A stretch of DNA of 8,706 bases. Origin: an uncultured Desulfomonile sp. Lineage in GTDB: Bacteria; Desulfobacterota; Desulfomonilia; Desulfomonilales; Desulfomonilaceae. The notes beneath the pieces were generated by a model that was not told where the DNA came from, did not search any database, and was given only the letters and a program-made list of their open reading frames with translations. This document shows positions 1-6,792 of this stretch, in pieces. Every line of letters begins with the position of its first letter. The stretch's first letter is position 1. The position numbers and the translations under genes are program-made. Location of the stretch: NCBI GenBank assembly GCA_903853735.1, contig CAINUH010000370.1, positions 1 to 8,706 on the forward strand, in the 5' to 3' direction.

Positions 1-766
1 CCCAGAAGGTTCCCATGAACTTGCACTTCATGCCGAAGTCCCGACACTGCTTGATCACTGTCTGAACAGGGTCCACCACGAATCCTTGGAAAATCACGAA
101 ATCTGGAGTCTTACGCTTGAGGTCAAGCACTTGCGAGGTAACATCCACTGCGCCTACCTGAGCAACTTCTTCAGCCACAAGATCCAGCTTCAACTGCTTG
201 CACATATCCCGTGCGTAGGGAATGGGGTCTTTTCCAAATTCGGTGTCACTGTAGAAAAATGCCACTTTCGCCCCTGGCGCTTCCTTGGCAATGTACTTGA
301 GCAGTATCCCGAACATGTCGGAATATGTTGGACCCGGCACAAAGATGTATGGGTTGACCGCTGCATCGGCAAGCTCGCTTGAAAAAGAAGTAGAGCTGTA
401 AAGAATCTTGAACCGGTCTTTGATCTCCGGAGACATGGCTTTGCCCAGGCCGGTGCTCTCGCCGTACATGACCAGGGGACTGTCTCTGGACATAATTCTC
501 TTGAAAGCCGCTATTGTAACGTCTAATTGATACTGGCCGTCCTCCATTATGTATTGGATCTTTTTTCCGTTTATGCCGCCCGCGTCGTTCGCCATCATCA
601 AGGCATCCTCCAGGCCCGCATTGATGTTGACGCCGGCAAATGCAAAACGCCCGGATATAGGCTGCACCGCACCTACCTTGATGACATCCTGTGCCAAGGC
701 GGAATTGCAGAACAGCGCCAAACCTAGAAACAACAGAGTTCCCAACGCTAGACCTTTTCCCCTCAT
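1..766 (-). CDS. livK: Branched-chain amino acid-type ABC transporter substrate-binding protein, partial
   Basis: This is the periplasmic solute receptor of a LivK/Peripla_BP_6-type importer; it binds the ligand and delivers it to the LivHM permeases encoded just upstream. The gene runs off the left edge, so 255 residues are visible out of the roughly 370-400 usual for the family. Residues 1-25 form a Sec signal peptide: basic MRGKGL, a leucine-rich core, and an ALA|QD cleavage site. The mature protein opens with VIKVGAVQPISGRFAFAG, the typical first strand and ligand loop. Further family-like segments are NDAGGINGKKI (about 61-71), YGESTGLGKAMSP (about 100-112) and FFYSDTEFGKDP (about 169-180). 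The ATG at 766-764 is preceded by AGGAGA at 780-775, 8 nt away, which fixes the start. It is the third gene of a livH-livM-livK unit, 152 nt after livM. The ligand cannot be read from the sequence: amino acids, amides, urea and aromatic acids are all used by this family. Confidence 0.93.
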   Translation of the reverse strand, partial: MRGKGLALGTLLFLGLALFCNSALAQDVIKVGAVQPISGRFAFAGVNINAGLEDALMMANDAGGINGKKIQYIMEDGQYQLDVTIAAFKRIMSRDSPLVMYGESTGLGKAMSPEIKDRFKILYSSTSFSSELADAAVNPYIFVPGPTYSDMFGILLKYIAKEAPGAKVAFFYSDTEFGKDPIPYARDMCKQLKLDLVAEEVAQVGAVDVTSQVLDLKRKTPDFVIFQGFVVDPVQTVIKQCRDFGMKCKFMGTFW

Positions 767-918
767 GAATCAATTCTCCTTTCGCCTAAGATTGTGGGCT
801 GAGGCGTCTCCAGACGCAGTTAGATGTTGAGAATAACTTTTAACCGGTATAACACTTCACAACTCAAAGCCCCTGCACTCGCAGTCGATAACGGCCTTGA
901 CGGATGGGCATGGCCCTT

Positions 919-1962
919 TCAATAGGAGAACGGCCATAACGAGAAAAAATTCTTGATGCGATGCCATACTTCGGCCAACCCGTGGGGTTCGAAAACGAGA
1001 AATCCCACTATGAGCGAGCCAAAAACCACATCTTTCATGGGTATGAATAAGTGGTCAAAACCGGGGAAAAAATGCTTGGCCGACCCGGTGAGGACGTTGA
1101 GAAGTTCAGGAACCAGTGTCATGAAGATGGCCCCCAAAATCGAGCCAAGGACACTCCCCAGACCTCCGACGATTACCATGGCCAAGTACTGAATGGACAG
1201 AGAAAAGGGGAAATGCTCGGGTGTGACCACCTTGATGAAGCCTACCCACAAGCCGCCGGCGATCCCGGCATAAAACGAACTCAGAGCAAAGGCAGCCAGT
1301 TTGTACCGGAACAAGTTTATTCCCATTATTTCTGCGGCCAAATCTCTGTCCCGTATGGCAACAAACGCCCTCCCCCATTTGGTTCGTAGCAGATTTCTGG
1401 CAAAACCTACTCCCAAGAAGACCAAGATCAAGTTTATGTAGTAAAAGCTCTTTTCCGTATCGAATACGAAGCTACCCAGGTGTGGTGGAGGCACGTTTAT
1501 TCCTCGAATCCCGCGAGTCACGCTATCCCAATGCAAAAACAGGTATTCGAATATAAATTGTGCTGCCAGCGTAGCAATGCATAAATAAAGACCTTTGACC
1601 CTAAGTGAGGGAATACCGATGATCAGGCCCGCTCCGGCGGAAACAAGTCCGGCGGCAGGCAGGGCAACCCAGAAAGGTAAATCCAGGCGGGTCATGAAGA
1701 TTGCCGTGGCATACCCCCCAACTCCAATGAACGCTGCGTGTCCCAGGGAGATCTGGCCCGTAAATCCGGTCAGCAAGTTCAAGCCGACTGCCCCGATTAT
1801 GGCCAGGCATATCAAATTGGCCACATACATGACGTAAGCGCTGGTCAGCCAAGGCAGCAAGAGTAGTGAAAGCACCAGAAGGGTCAACCAGAATTTGACG
1901 AACAGGGTCTGAAAGATCTTCTCGTCTTCAAGGTACGATTCTTTGTAGTCGCCGCAGCGCAT
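919..1962 (-). CDS. livM: Branched-chain amino acid-type ABC transporter permease LivM
   Basis: An inner-membrane permease of the LivM/BPD_transp_2 family, which pairs with LivH to form the translocation channel of the importer. The 347-residue protein has a cytoplasmic N-terminus of about 25 residues and then many hydrophobic spans. The diagnostic LivM signature GLNLLTGFTGQISLGHAAF lies at about residues 61-79, followed by GVGGYATAIF. Later come LRVKGLYLCIATLAAQF, the cytoplasmic coupling loop with GRAFVAIRDRDLAAEIMGIN (the EAA-like site that contacts the ATPase), and AMVIVGGLGSVLGSILGA near the C-terminus. I chose ATG at 1962 because AGGA at 1972-1969 is 6 nt away; a GTG at 1965 is in frame but only 3 nt from that site. 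It is 97 nt downstream of livH and 152 nt upstream of the binding protein. The partner LivG and LivF ATPases are not in the window and may lie to the left. Confidence 0.95.
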   Translation of the reverse strand: MRCGDYKESYLEDEKIFQTLFVKFWLTLLVLSLLLLPWLTSAYVMYVANLICLAIIGAVGLNLLTGFTGQISLGHAAFIGVGGYATAIFMTRLDLPFWVALPAAGLVSAGAGLIIGIPSLRVKGLYLCIATLAAQFIFEYLFLHWDSVTRGIRGINVPPPHLGSFVFDTEKSFYYINLILVFLGVGFARNLLRTKWGRAFVAIRDRDLAAEIMGINLFRYKLAAFALSSFYAGIAGGLWVGFIKVVTPEHFPFSLSIQYLAMVIVGGLGSVLGSILGAIFMTLVPELLNVLTGSAKHFFPGFDHLFIPMKDVVFGSLIVGFLVFEPHGLAEVWHRIKNFFSLWPFSY

Positions 1963-2062
1963 CACTCGTCCTTTGGGGATTCGTCACAATTATGGAATCA
2001 GCCGGCTCGGTTACTTCCGGGGAACAGTGGCCGGGATGGCTGCGCCCGCTTTGTGCCGCATC

Positions 2063-2947
2063 CTACACTCGCTCAATCAAAGTCTTGCCGAAGATTCCGT
2101 AAGGTCTAATCATCAGGATTATGACCAGAATGATAAAAGGTACCACCTCTTTGATTCCTCCACCCACAAGTGCGTCGAGGTAGACTCCGGCAAGGTTTTC
2201 CAAAATACCAATTATAAAACCTCCGACTATAGCTCCTATTATGCTGTCCAACCCGCCCAGTATGATGACCGAGAGGACCTTCAGGCCTATATGTCCCAGG
2301 TGAATGCTGATACCGCTTATGTTGCCTATTATGATGCCGCCTATGGCAGCCGTGATGGCTGCGAAACTCCACGAAAGAGCAAAGATGCGTTTGACGCTTA
2401 TCCCCATGGAGAGTGCGGCTTGTTGGTTGGCCGCTGTGGCCCTCATGGCAAGACCTGTGCGGGTGTAGCGAAAAATGCAGGTAAAAATTACCGTACAGAC
2501 AAGAGCGAAGATAAATCCCCACAACAGGCCTGACGGTACAATGGCAAATCCCAGGTCAAGAGGCTGAGGCGGGAATATCTGAGGAAAAGACCGGTATTGG
2601 GGGGACCAGAACATGTGGGTCAAGCCTTTGAGGATGCTGGCCAAGCCAATGGTCACCATAATGACAGCAATGATAGGCTCACCGATGAGCGGCCGAAGCA
2701 CAATTCTTTCGATGACGATTCCCAGGAGTGCCGAGAATACAAGGGTAGCAGGAAGCGCAATATAGAAAGGAGCAGGAATCTGGGTCATTACGCTAAGACA
2801 CACAAAAGCTCCAAGGGTCATGAATTGGCCGGTAGCCAGGTTGAGAATACTGGTAGCTTTATAGATCAGGACGTATCCCAACGCTACAAGTCCATAAACT
2901 CCACCTGTTGCGAGACCGCTGATCAAAATTTGAGGAATAATGTCCAT
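2063..2947 (-). CDS. livH: Branched-chain amino acid-type ABC transporter permease LivH
   Basis: The second inner-membrane permease of the importer, 294 residues, which is the usual LivH length. The N-terminus ISGLATGGVYGLVALGYVLI (about residues 8-27) is the hallmark LivH opening, followed by ILNLATGQFMTLGAF. Residues about 165-190 carry RYTRTGLAMRATAANQQAAL and MGISVKRI, the conserved cytoplasmic loop that docks the ATPase. Near the C-terminus are SVIILGGLDSIIGAIVGGF and the closing MIRPYGIFGKTLIERV, both typical. The ATG at 2947-2945 starts the conserved N-terminus, but no strong Shine-Dalgarno precedes it; the nearest G-rich stretch lies in a small inverted repeat. As the first gene of the livH-livM-livK unit it is preceded by a 292-nt non-coding region with a candidate promoter at 3100-3128. 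Confidence 0.95.
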   Translation of the reverse strand: MDIIPQILISGLATGGVYGLVALGYVLIYKATSILNLATGQFMTLGAFVCLSVMTQIPAPFYIALPATLVFSALLGIVIERIVLRPLIGEPIIAVIMVTIGLASILKGLTHMFWSPQYRSFPQIFPPQPLDLGFAIVPSGLLWGFIFALVCTVIFTCIFRYTRTGLAMRATAANQQAALSMGISVKRIFALSWSFAAITAAIGGIIIGNISGISIHLGHIGLKVLSVIILGGLDSIIGAIVGGFIIGILENLAGVYLDALVGGGIKEVVPFIILVIILMIRPYGIFGKTLIERV

Positions 2948-2958
2948 ACTATTGTCTT

Positions 2959-2982
2959 ACCCGGCGGGTGGCTCTGCGACCC
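2959..2982 (-). repeat. Two overlapping inverted repeats just upstream of livH
   Basis: Read on the minus strand, ACCCG-C-CGGGT (2969-2959) is a perfect 5-bp inverted repeat. GGGT-c-GC-AGA-GC-c-ACCC (2982-2966) is a 6-bp stem with one internal mismatch. They share the four bases 2966-2969, so only one could form at a time. The proximal arm is 12-15 nt before the livH ATG, where a ribosome binding site would be expected and none is obvious. A role in translation is inference only; short GC-rich repeats of this size can occur by chance. Confidence 0.3.
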
Positions 2983-3099
2983 TTGTGCAGTGATTGATGT
3001 CTTTTGGGTGGTGAGTTTGAAGAATTCCCAACCGGTCCCTGGAACCCGAAACAGTGGCTAATTGTTTACACTGGTTGGAAGTATCCCCTGATTTTCCGT

Positions 3100-3128
3100 A
3101 TGATAGAAGAAAAAGCATTGCAGTTCAA
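3100..3128 (-). promoter_or_regulatory. Candidate sigma-70 promoter for the livHMK operon
   Basis: On the minus strand a -35 element TTGAAC (3128-3123) is followed after exactly 17 nt by a -10 element TATCAT (3105-3100). The spacing is ideal; TTGAAC matches TTGACA at four of six positions and TATCAT matches TATAAT at five of six. The start of transcription would be near 3093, leaving a leader of about 145 nt before livH. No experimental support is available. Confidence 0.5.
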
Positions 3129-3223
3129 CTCAATTCCATCACTCAATTTCATCCTCGCCTGTTCGTGACCTGTTATGGCATCAGGGTTATGAGGAGAAAA
3201 ACGGAACGTTTGTTCTTCTGCGA

Positions 3224-3235
3224 TGTCCCTGTCCC
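3224..3235 (-). repeat. Tandem GGGACA hexamer right after truA
   Basis: Two perfect copies of GGGACA (minus strand) begin 4 nt beyond the truA stop codon, in the context CGGGGACAGGGACA. GGGGACAG-type words recur in some dispersed intergenic repeat families, but only one instance is present here, so membership in a repeat family cannot be established from this window. Confidence 0.3.
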
Positions 3236-3239
3236 CGTA

Positions 3240-3992
3240 TTACTCCCAGCGAGCTTCATAATCCACAGAATGGAGACATAGCCCTCTTGCCGGGGCTGTA
3301 GGGCCGGACTTGGAACGATCACATGAAATGAGTATGCCATGAAAGTCGTCGGGACTAATTTTTGCCCTTCCCACTAGAACTAGAGTCCCAACCAGAGAAC
3401 GGACCATGTACCTCAAGAACCCGGTTCCTCGAATCGTAAACAGCAAAATACCCGGCGGGACGCCTTCGGACCACGCGGCTTCGAATATCTCTCTGACAGT
3501 GGAAGAAGTCCCATCCGTCGGCGATCCGAATGCAGCGAAATCATGGCTTCCTTTTAGATGGTCCGCGGCATCGTTCAGTCCCTTGATATCCAACCGCTGT
3601 GGAACGTGCCACGAATACAGACGCCCCAGAGGCGACCGGAGAGGCTTATTCAATATCGTGTACATATAGGTCTTGGACTTGGCGGAAAACCTGGCGTGAA
3701 AATCGTCATCGTTTGGTTGAAGGCTGGTTATTGTAATGTCGGGAGGCAAGAGTGCGTTGCAGGCTCTTTGGAGATCCGCTGCCGAGTGAGGCCAGTCTGC
3801 AAAAAAATGGGCCACTTGACCTACCGCGTGAACCCCCGCATCGGTACGGCCTGCCCCGTGCACGCGGGTTGGACGTCGCAGGATGCGTCCCAAGGCATCT
3901 TCCATCCTCCCCTGAATCGTGAGCACCCCCCTTTGTACCTGCCAGCCGTGGTATAGAGTCCCGTCGTATTCCACGACTACTTTGTAATTCAT
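3240..3992 (-). CDS. truA: tRNA pseudouridine(38-40) synthase TruA
   Basis: TruA converts uridines 38, 39 and 40 in the anticodon stem-loop of tRNAs to pseudouridine. The 250-residue protein is the normal family length and is cytoplasmic. The N-terminal VEYDGTLYHGWQVQ (about residues 7-20) is the family opening. The catalytic aspartate is Asp51 in GRTDAGVHA (48-56). Tyr109 in SKTYMYTI corresponds to the conserved active-site tyrosine. The second half contains GSHDFAAFGS (148-157) and GTGFLRYMVRSLVGT (189-203), whose Arg198 is the conserved basic residue. The ATG at 3992-3990 overlaps the pdxT stop as ATGA, so translation is probably coupled to pdxT; there is no strong ribosome binding site of its own. 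All catalytic motifs are intact and the assignment is secure. Confidence 0.97.
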   Translation of the reverse strand: MNYKVVVEYDGTLYHGWQVQRGVLTIQGRMEDALGRILRRPTRVHGAGRTDAGVHAVGQVAHFFADWPHSAADLQRACNALLPPDITITSLQPNDDDFHARFSAKSKTYMYTILNKPLRSPLGRLYSWHVPQRLDIKGLNDAADHLKGSHDFAAFGSPTDGTSSTVREIFEAAWSEGVPPGILLFTIRGTGFLRYMVRSLVGTLVLVGRAKISPDDFHGILISCDRSKSGPTAPARGLCLHSVDYEARWE

Positions 3993-4567
3993 GATGGGGA
4001 ATCCACAAGGCTCAGAAAATACTTGTGAAAGCGTGGATCATTGGTGAGTTCCGGATGAAACGAAGTGGCGATAAGTCGGCCCTGACGCACGGCTACTACC
4101 CTGCCGTCTTTGAGGCGGCACAGTACTTCGATTCGCGGCCCGATTTCAGTTATTACCGGGGCCCGGATAAACACCCCGTGAAATGGACCGCCTTCCAGCC
4201 CCTTGATGTCAATGTCTTCCTCGAAGCTGTCTACCTGCCGGCCAAAGGCGTTCCTTTGGACAACCATGTCCAGTATGCCCAGAATCGGCTGGTCCGCTCC
4301 CACGTCCTTAGCCATGAACACAAGACCTGCGCAGGTTCCCCAAACCGGGATACTTCCGGCAATTTCTCTCAACGGCTTTGTAAGACGGTATGTGTTTGAA
4401 AGCTTTCCAAGGGTTGTGCTCTCACCGCCAGGAATTATGAGACCAGAAAGGCCTTGGAGATGTTCCGGCAGCCTTACTTCCCGCGGTTCGACTCCTAGAC
4501 GCCTGAGGACCAGGCAATGTTCGTAGAAATCGCCCTGAAGGGCCAGAACCCCGATCAACATCGCCAT
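3989..4567 (-). CDS. pdxT: Pyridoxal 5'-phosphate synthase glutaminase subunit PdxT
   Basis: PdxT is the class-I glutamine amidotransferase subunit of PLP synthase: it hydrolyses glutamine and channels ammonia to PdxS. The protein begins MAMLIGVLALQGDFYEH. PGGEST is at residues 46-51, binding the glutamine substrate. The nucleophile elbow GTCAG contains Cys79, and SFHPE near the C-terminus supplies His171 and Glu173, completing the triad. I chose ATG at 4567, one base after the pdxS stop (TAA-A-ATG), giving 192 residues, the normal length. The frame is open for 20 more codons upstream, but these lie inside pdxS and add residues unlike the family; an in-frame ATG at 4561 is the other option. 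The stop overlaps the truA start by 4 nt. With pdxS it forms a dedicated complex, so co-expression is expected. Confidence 0.96.
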   Translation of the reverse strand: MAMLIGVLALQGDFYEHCLVLRRLGVEPREVRLPEHLQGLSGLIIPGGESTTLGKLSNTYRLTKPLREIAGSIPVWGTCAGLVFMAKDVGADQPILGILDMVVQRNAFGRQVDSFEEDIDIKGLEGGPFHGVFIRAPVITEIGPRIEVLCRLKDGRVVAVRQGRLIATSFHPELTNDPRFHKYFLSLVDSPS

Positions 4568-4568
4568 T

Positions 4569-5450
4569 TTACCAACCGCGAACGGCAAGGCGGGCGTTTT
4601 CCGGCAATTCTGAGACTCCGATACCAACCATCGCCTCTCCCAAACCCTTGCTCACTTCAGCTAGTATGGCGGGATCATTGTAATGGGTTACCGCTTCGAC
4701 AATAGCTTTTGCCCTCAGGGCGGGATTTCCGCTCTTAAAAATCCCCGAGCCGACGAACACACCATCCACTCCCAATTGCATCATCATGGCTGCGTCAGCG
4801 GGAGTTGCCACACCGCCTGCCGCAAAATTGACGACCGGGAGCCAGCCCTTTTCGGCCGTTTCCTGGACCAGATCAAGAGGGGCGCCTATCTCCTTGGCAT
4901 ACGCCGGCAGCTCATCGGGACGCAGCCCAGAGAGTCGTCGGATTTCGCCCATGACCGCGCGTGCGTGCCGCACAGCCTCCACCACATCGCCTGTTCCTGC
5001 TTCACCTTTTGTTCGTATCATCGCCGCGCCTTCTCCAATACGCCTTAAAGCTTCACCGAGGTTGCGGCACCCGCACACAAAAGGAACTTTGAAAAGTCTC
5101 TTGTCTATATGATGCTCTTCGTCCGCCGGAGTCAGAACCTCACTTTCATCTATATAATCCACTCCGATGGCTTCGAGTATCTGGGCTTCCACAAAGTGGC
5201 CTATTCGACACTTTGCCATGACTGGAATAGTGACTGCGTTCATTATCTCCAGTATAAGGCCCGGATCGCTCATACGGGCTACTCCCCCTTGGGCCCGAAT
5301 GTCCGCGGGCACCCGCTCCAGGGCCATCACTGCACACGCACCCGCATCCTCTGCTATCCGGGCATGTTCCGGAGTCACCACATCCATTATCACTCCGCCC
5401 TTCAGCATCTGGGCGTGCCCACGTTTCACCGTCTCTGTGCCGGTTTCCAT
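4569..5450 (-). CDS. pdxS: Pyridoxal 5'-phosphate synthase lyase subunit PdxS
   Basis: PdxS condenses a pentose phosphate (ribose or ribulose 5-phosphate), glyceraldehyde 3-phosphate and ammonia from PdxT into pyridoxal 5'-phosphate; it normally forms a dodecamer of (beta/alpha)8 barrels. The 293-residue protein is full length. Visible active-site residues are Asp23 in [11 protein letters not shown], Lys80 in VMAKCRIGH (Schiff base with the pentose phosphate) and Lys148 in [11 protein letters not shown] (the second, swinging lysine). [32 protein letters not shown] and [14 protein letters not shown] are the conserved blocks including phosphate-binding loops. The ATG at 5450 has GGGGAG at 5463-5458 with a 7-nt gap. 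It is the first gene of pdxS-pdxT-truA. The DXP-independent route it represents is common in bacteria outside the gamma-proteobacterial PdxA/PdxJ group. Confidence 0.98.
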   Translation of the reverse strand: METGTETVKRGHAQMLKGGVIMDVVTPEHARIAEDAGACAVMALERVPADIRAQGGVARMSDPGLILEIMNAVTIPVMAKCRIGHFVEAQILEAIGVDYIDESEVLTPADEEHHIDKRLFKVPFVCGCRNLGEALRRIGEGAAMIRTKGEAGTGDVVEAVRHARAVMGEIRRLSGLRPDELPAYAKEIGAPLDLVQETAEKGWLPVVNFAAGGVATPADAAMMMQLGVDGVFVGSGIFKSGNPALRAKAIVEAVTHYNDPAILAEVSKGLGEAMVGIGVSELPENARLAVRGW

Positions 5451-5517
5451 CTACTGTCTCCCCAATTCTGATCGGCTATGAATATGCATATCCCCGCATG
5501 AAGGGGACCGATAATGT

Positions 5518-5545
5518 AGTATATCACTTTAACAGGACACGTGAA
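5518..5545 (-). promoter_or_regulatory. Candidate extended -10 promoter for pdxS-pdxT-truA
   Basis: On the minus strand TTCACG (5545-5540) is followed after 16 nt by TATACT (5523-5518), and the -10 is preceded by TGA, giving an extended -10 element TGATATACT. Transcription would start near 5511, about 60 nt before the pdxS ATG. The leader contains a short CCCC-TTCATGC-GGGG inverted repeat (5494-5508) and a palindromic ATATGCATAT, whose meaning is unknown. Confidence 0.5.
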
Positions 5546-5605
5546 TTGATTCAAATGAAAGAAGCTCTCATGAGTTTCCGATTGCGGAATTGTAAGGGCC
5601 GCCGA

Positions 5606-6076
5606 TTATGGATGGTAAGCATGATGGCGGTGCTCGTCCTCGTCCGAAACATAATTTGGAACCACTTCATCGACATCCGGTTTTTCAGATCGACCTTTCC
5701 TCTCCCACAGCCTTCTCCTGGCACGACTAGCCTTTATTCTGCGTGAGCCGTGGCCGCGGTCCTCCTGAGAAGGAATGGGCTTTCCTGTCATTTCCCCGTA
5801 AATGGCATTAAGTATTTCCTGGAGGCTGTTAAAAACTGTCTCAACTACAGCGGGATCAAGCTGTAAGTCTCCTACCGGAGTCCTCCCTTTTTCCACAGTT
5901 TCTTCCGCAATATTGTAGGCTGCCAACACGCTCCTGACTATGTTGTTCTTCCGGTGAATTTCACGCCATGCGATCCAGGAAGCAAACAGGGAAATCATGC
6001 CGAAGAGAACACAAAGTACGAACACGATTACATTAAAGTACCTTATAGTTATGTCCAGCAAGTTCATGGTTTCCAT
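5606..6076 (-). CDS. Small single-span membrane protein of unknown function
   Basis: I do not recognise a family. The 156-residue product has a short N-terminus, one strongly hydrophobic segment at about residues 14-37 (from FNVIVFVLCVLFGMIS to SWIAW), then a soluble region. After WREIHRKNN the positively charged side follows the membrane span, which suggests N-out/C-in topology. Residues 40-100 look helical and amphipathic (IVRSVLAAYNIAEET, VETVFNSLQEILNAIY). Residues about 103-140 are rich in Arg, Lys and Ser and probably disordered, and the last residues are unusual, EDEHRHHAYHP, with three histidines. The start is well supported: AGAGGAG at 6090-6084 lies 7 nt before the ATG. An ATG three codons further in is a weaker alternative. 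It stands between the GcvH-like gene and pdxS with sizeable gaps on both sides, so it is probably its own transcription unit. Ribosome binding site and composition argue that it is a real gene. Confidence 0.7.
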   Translation of the reverse strand: METMNLLDITIRYFNVIVFVLCVLFGMISLFASWIAWREIHRKNNIVRSVLAAYNIAEETVEKGRTPVGDLQLDPAVVETVFNSLQEILNAIYGEMTGKPIPSQEDRGHGSRRIKASRARRRLWERKGRSEKPDVDEVVPNYVSDEDEHRHHAYHP

Positions 6077-6144
6077 GTAAAAACTCCTCTACGGAATAGA
6101 CGACATGAAATTGCCCATCTTATAACGTCTGACTCCTACCAGGA

Positions 6145-6312
6145 ATGAAGTGTAGCGTCAACGGAAATGAAGACAATGAGCAGGGGTTCGGTATGGTTGA
6201 CTTCGCACCGACCTGCGAGCCGATCATTGAGAACCGTCGAGCGCAAACTCTTCGGGCCGGGGCCGCGGAATCACTTAGCCAGGTAGACAATAGGAGAGGC
6301 AAGCCTTTGTGA
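6145..6312 (+). CDS. Doubtful small plus-strand ORF in the 279-nt gap
   Basis: The stretch 6077-6355 holds no clear gene. An open frame of 55 codons runs from ATG at 6145 to TGA at 6310-6312. A second in-frame ATG at 6193 is preceded by AGGGG with a 6-nt gap and would give 39 residues starting MVDFAPTCEPIIENRRAQ. The residue mix (PIIENRRAQTLRAGAAES) looks protein-like but I recognise no family and see no membrane segment or known motif. It may equally be a remnant of a longer gene or chance. It runs opposite to its neighbours. Nothing else is evident in this gap except possible leader sequence for the membrane-protein gene to its left. Confidence 0.2.
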   Translation: MKCSVNGNEDNEQGFGMVDFAPTCEPIIENRRAQTLRAGAAESLSQVDNRRGKPL

Positions 6313-6355
6313 GGAAAAACCGCCCCTCCACCAATAGGACCATTGACCGAGTGGG

Positions 6356-6787
6356 TTATTTCTTCTGGGCCTCGACTTTCTCAATTTCTTCCGAGACGAA
6401 CTTCCTGAAAGACTCATCCGCGGCCATGAGAGCCGCCATGTCGGCTTCAAGGTTGGAGGGTTCTATTTTGCAGATCCAGCCCTGACCGTACGGGTCTTCA
6501 TTGATTTTTTCCGGCTCATCTTCAAGAACCTGGTTGACCTCGGCAACAGCTCCTGAAACCACTGCATAAATTCTGCCGACCCATTTACCCGACTCAATTG
6601 ATCCGTAGGGCTTTCCCTGGGTGAGTCCGTCGCCCTCCTGGGGAAGATCGACAAAGGTAATTTCCCCTGCCTGTTTTGATATAAACTCAGTAGCTCCAGT
6701 AACTATAAAATCGCCGTCCTTTTTTGCCCAATAATGATTCTGTTCATATCTAAGGTCATCAGGAAACACGTAACCTTCATATTCCAT
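6356..6787 (-). CDS. GcvH-like lipoyl-carrier protein next to HdrB/HdrC
   Basis: A member of the glycine-cleavage H-protein/lipoyl-domain family, 143 residues against about 125-130 for ordinary GcvH. Family features: DLRYEQNHYWAKKDGDFIV (11-29), VTGATEFISKQAGEITFVDL (29-48), VSGAVAEVNQVLEDEPEKIN (77-96) and the near-invariant EDPYGQGWICKI (97-108). The lysine expected to carry lipoate is Lys68 in IESGKWVGRIY; canonical GcvH has ESVK, so the residue before the lysine is Gly instead of Val. The C-terminus has an extra charged helix-like tail, EEIEKVEAQKK. The ATG follows a perfect AGGAGG with a 5-nt gap, predicting strong translation. No gcvP or gcvT is nearby; instead it is 69 nt downstream of hdrB in the same direction. 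The inference is that it serves as a lipoyl dithiol/disulfide carrier for the Hdr-like proteins, as LbpA does in sHdr systems, rather than in glycine cleavage; a plain GcvH role is not excluded. Confidence 0.88.
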   Translation of the reverse strand: MEYEGYVFPDDLRYEQNHYWAKKDGDFIVTGATEFISKQAGEITFVDLPQEGDGLTQGKPYGSIESGKWVGRIYAVVSGAVAEVNQVLEDEPEKINEDPYGQGWICKIEPSNLEADMAALMAADESFRKFVSEEIEKVEAQKK

Positions 6788-6792
6788 ATCAA

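Noticed and set aside
246..773. Minus-strand frame of 175 codons starting at TTG 773
   Set aside because: It is out of frame with the true binding-protein gene starting at ATG 766, which has the signal peptide and family motifs.
804..817. GCGTCT-CC-AGACGC hairpin between livM and livK
   Set aside because: A 2-nt loop is too tight for the full stem and no T-run follows in the transcribed direction, so it is not a convincing terminator or regulatory element.
1973..2533. Long plus-strand open frame opposite livH
   Set aside because: It overlaps the livH gene antisense, has no family-like residues, and its composition follows from the codon structure of livH. The same applies to 2597-3061 opposite the livH 5' half.
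3189..3215. AAACG-TTC-CGTTT stem downstream of truA
   Set aside because: Only 5 bp and AT-rich; too weak to call a rho-independent terminator, though it may mark the end of the operon.
4568..4627. 20-codon N-terminal extension of PdxT
   Set aside because: It lies inside pdxS and would displace the active-site cysteine from its usual position 79; ATG 4567 gives the expected length.
6120..6302. 60-codon minus-strand frame in the gap before the membrane-protein gene
   Set aside because: It begins with TTG without a ribosome binding site and shows no recognisable features.
6313..6355. Possible terminator after the GcvH-like gene (T-run in GCGGTTTTTCC)
   Set aside because: No stable GC-rich stem directly precedes the T-run; the best stem is a weak AT/GU pairing well upstream.
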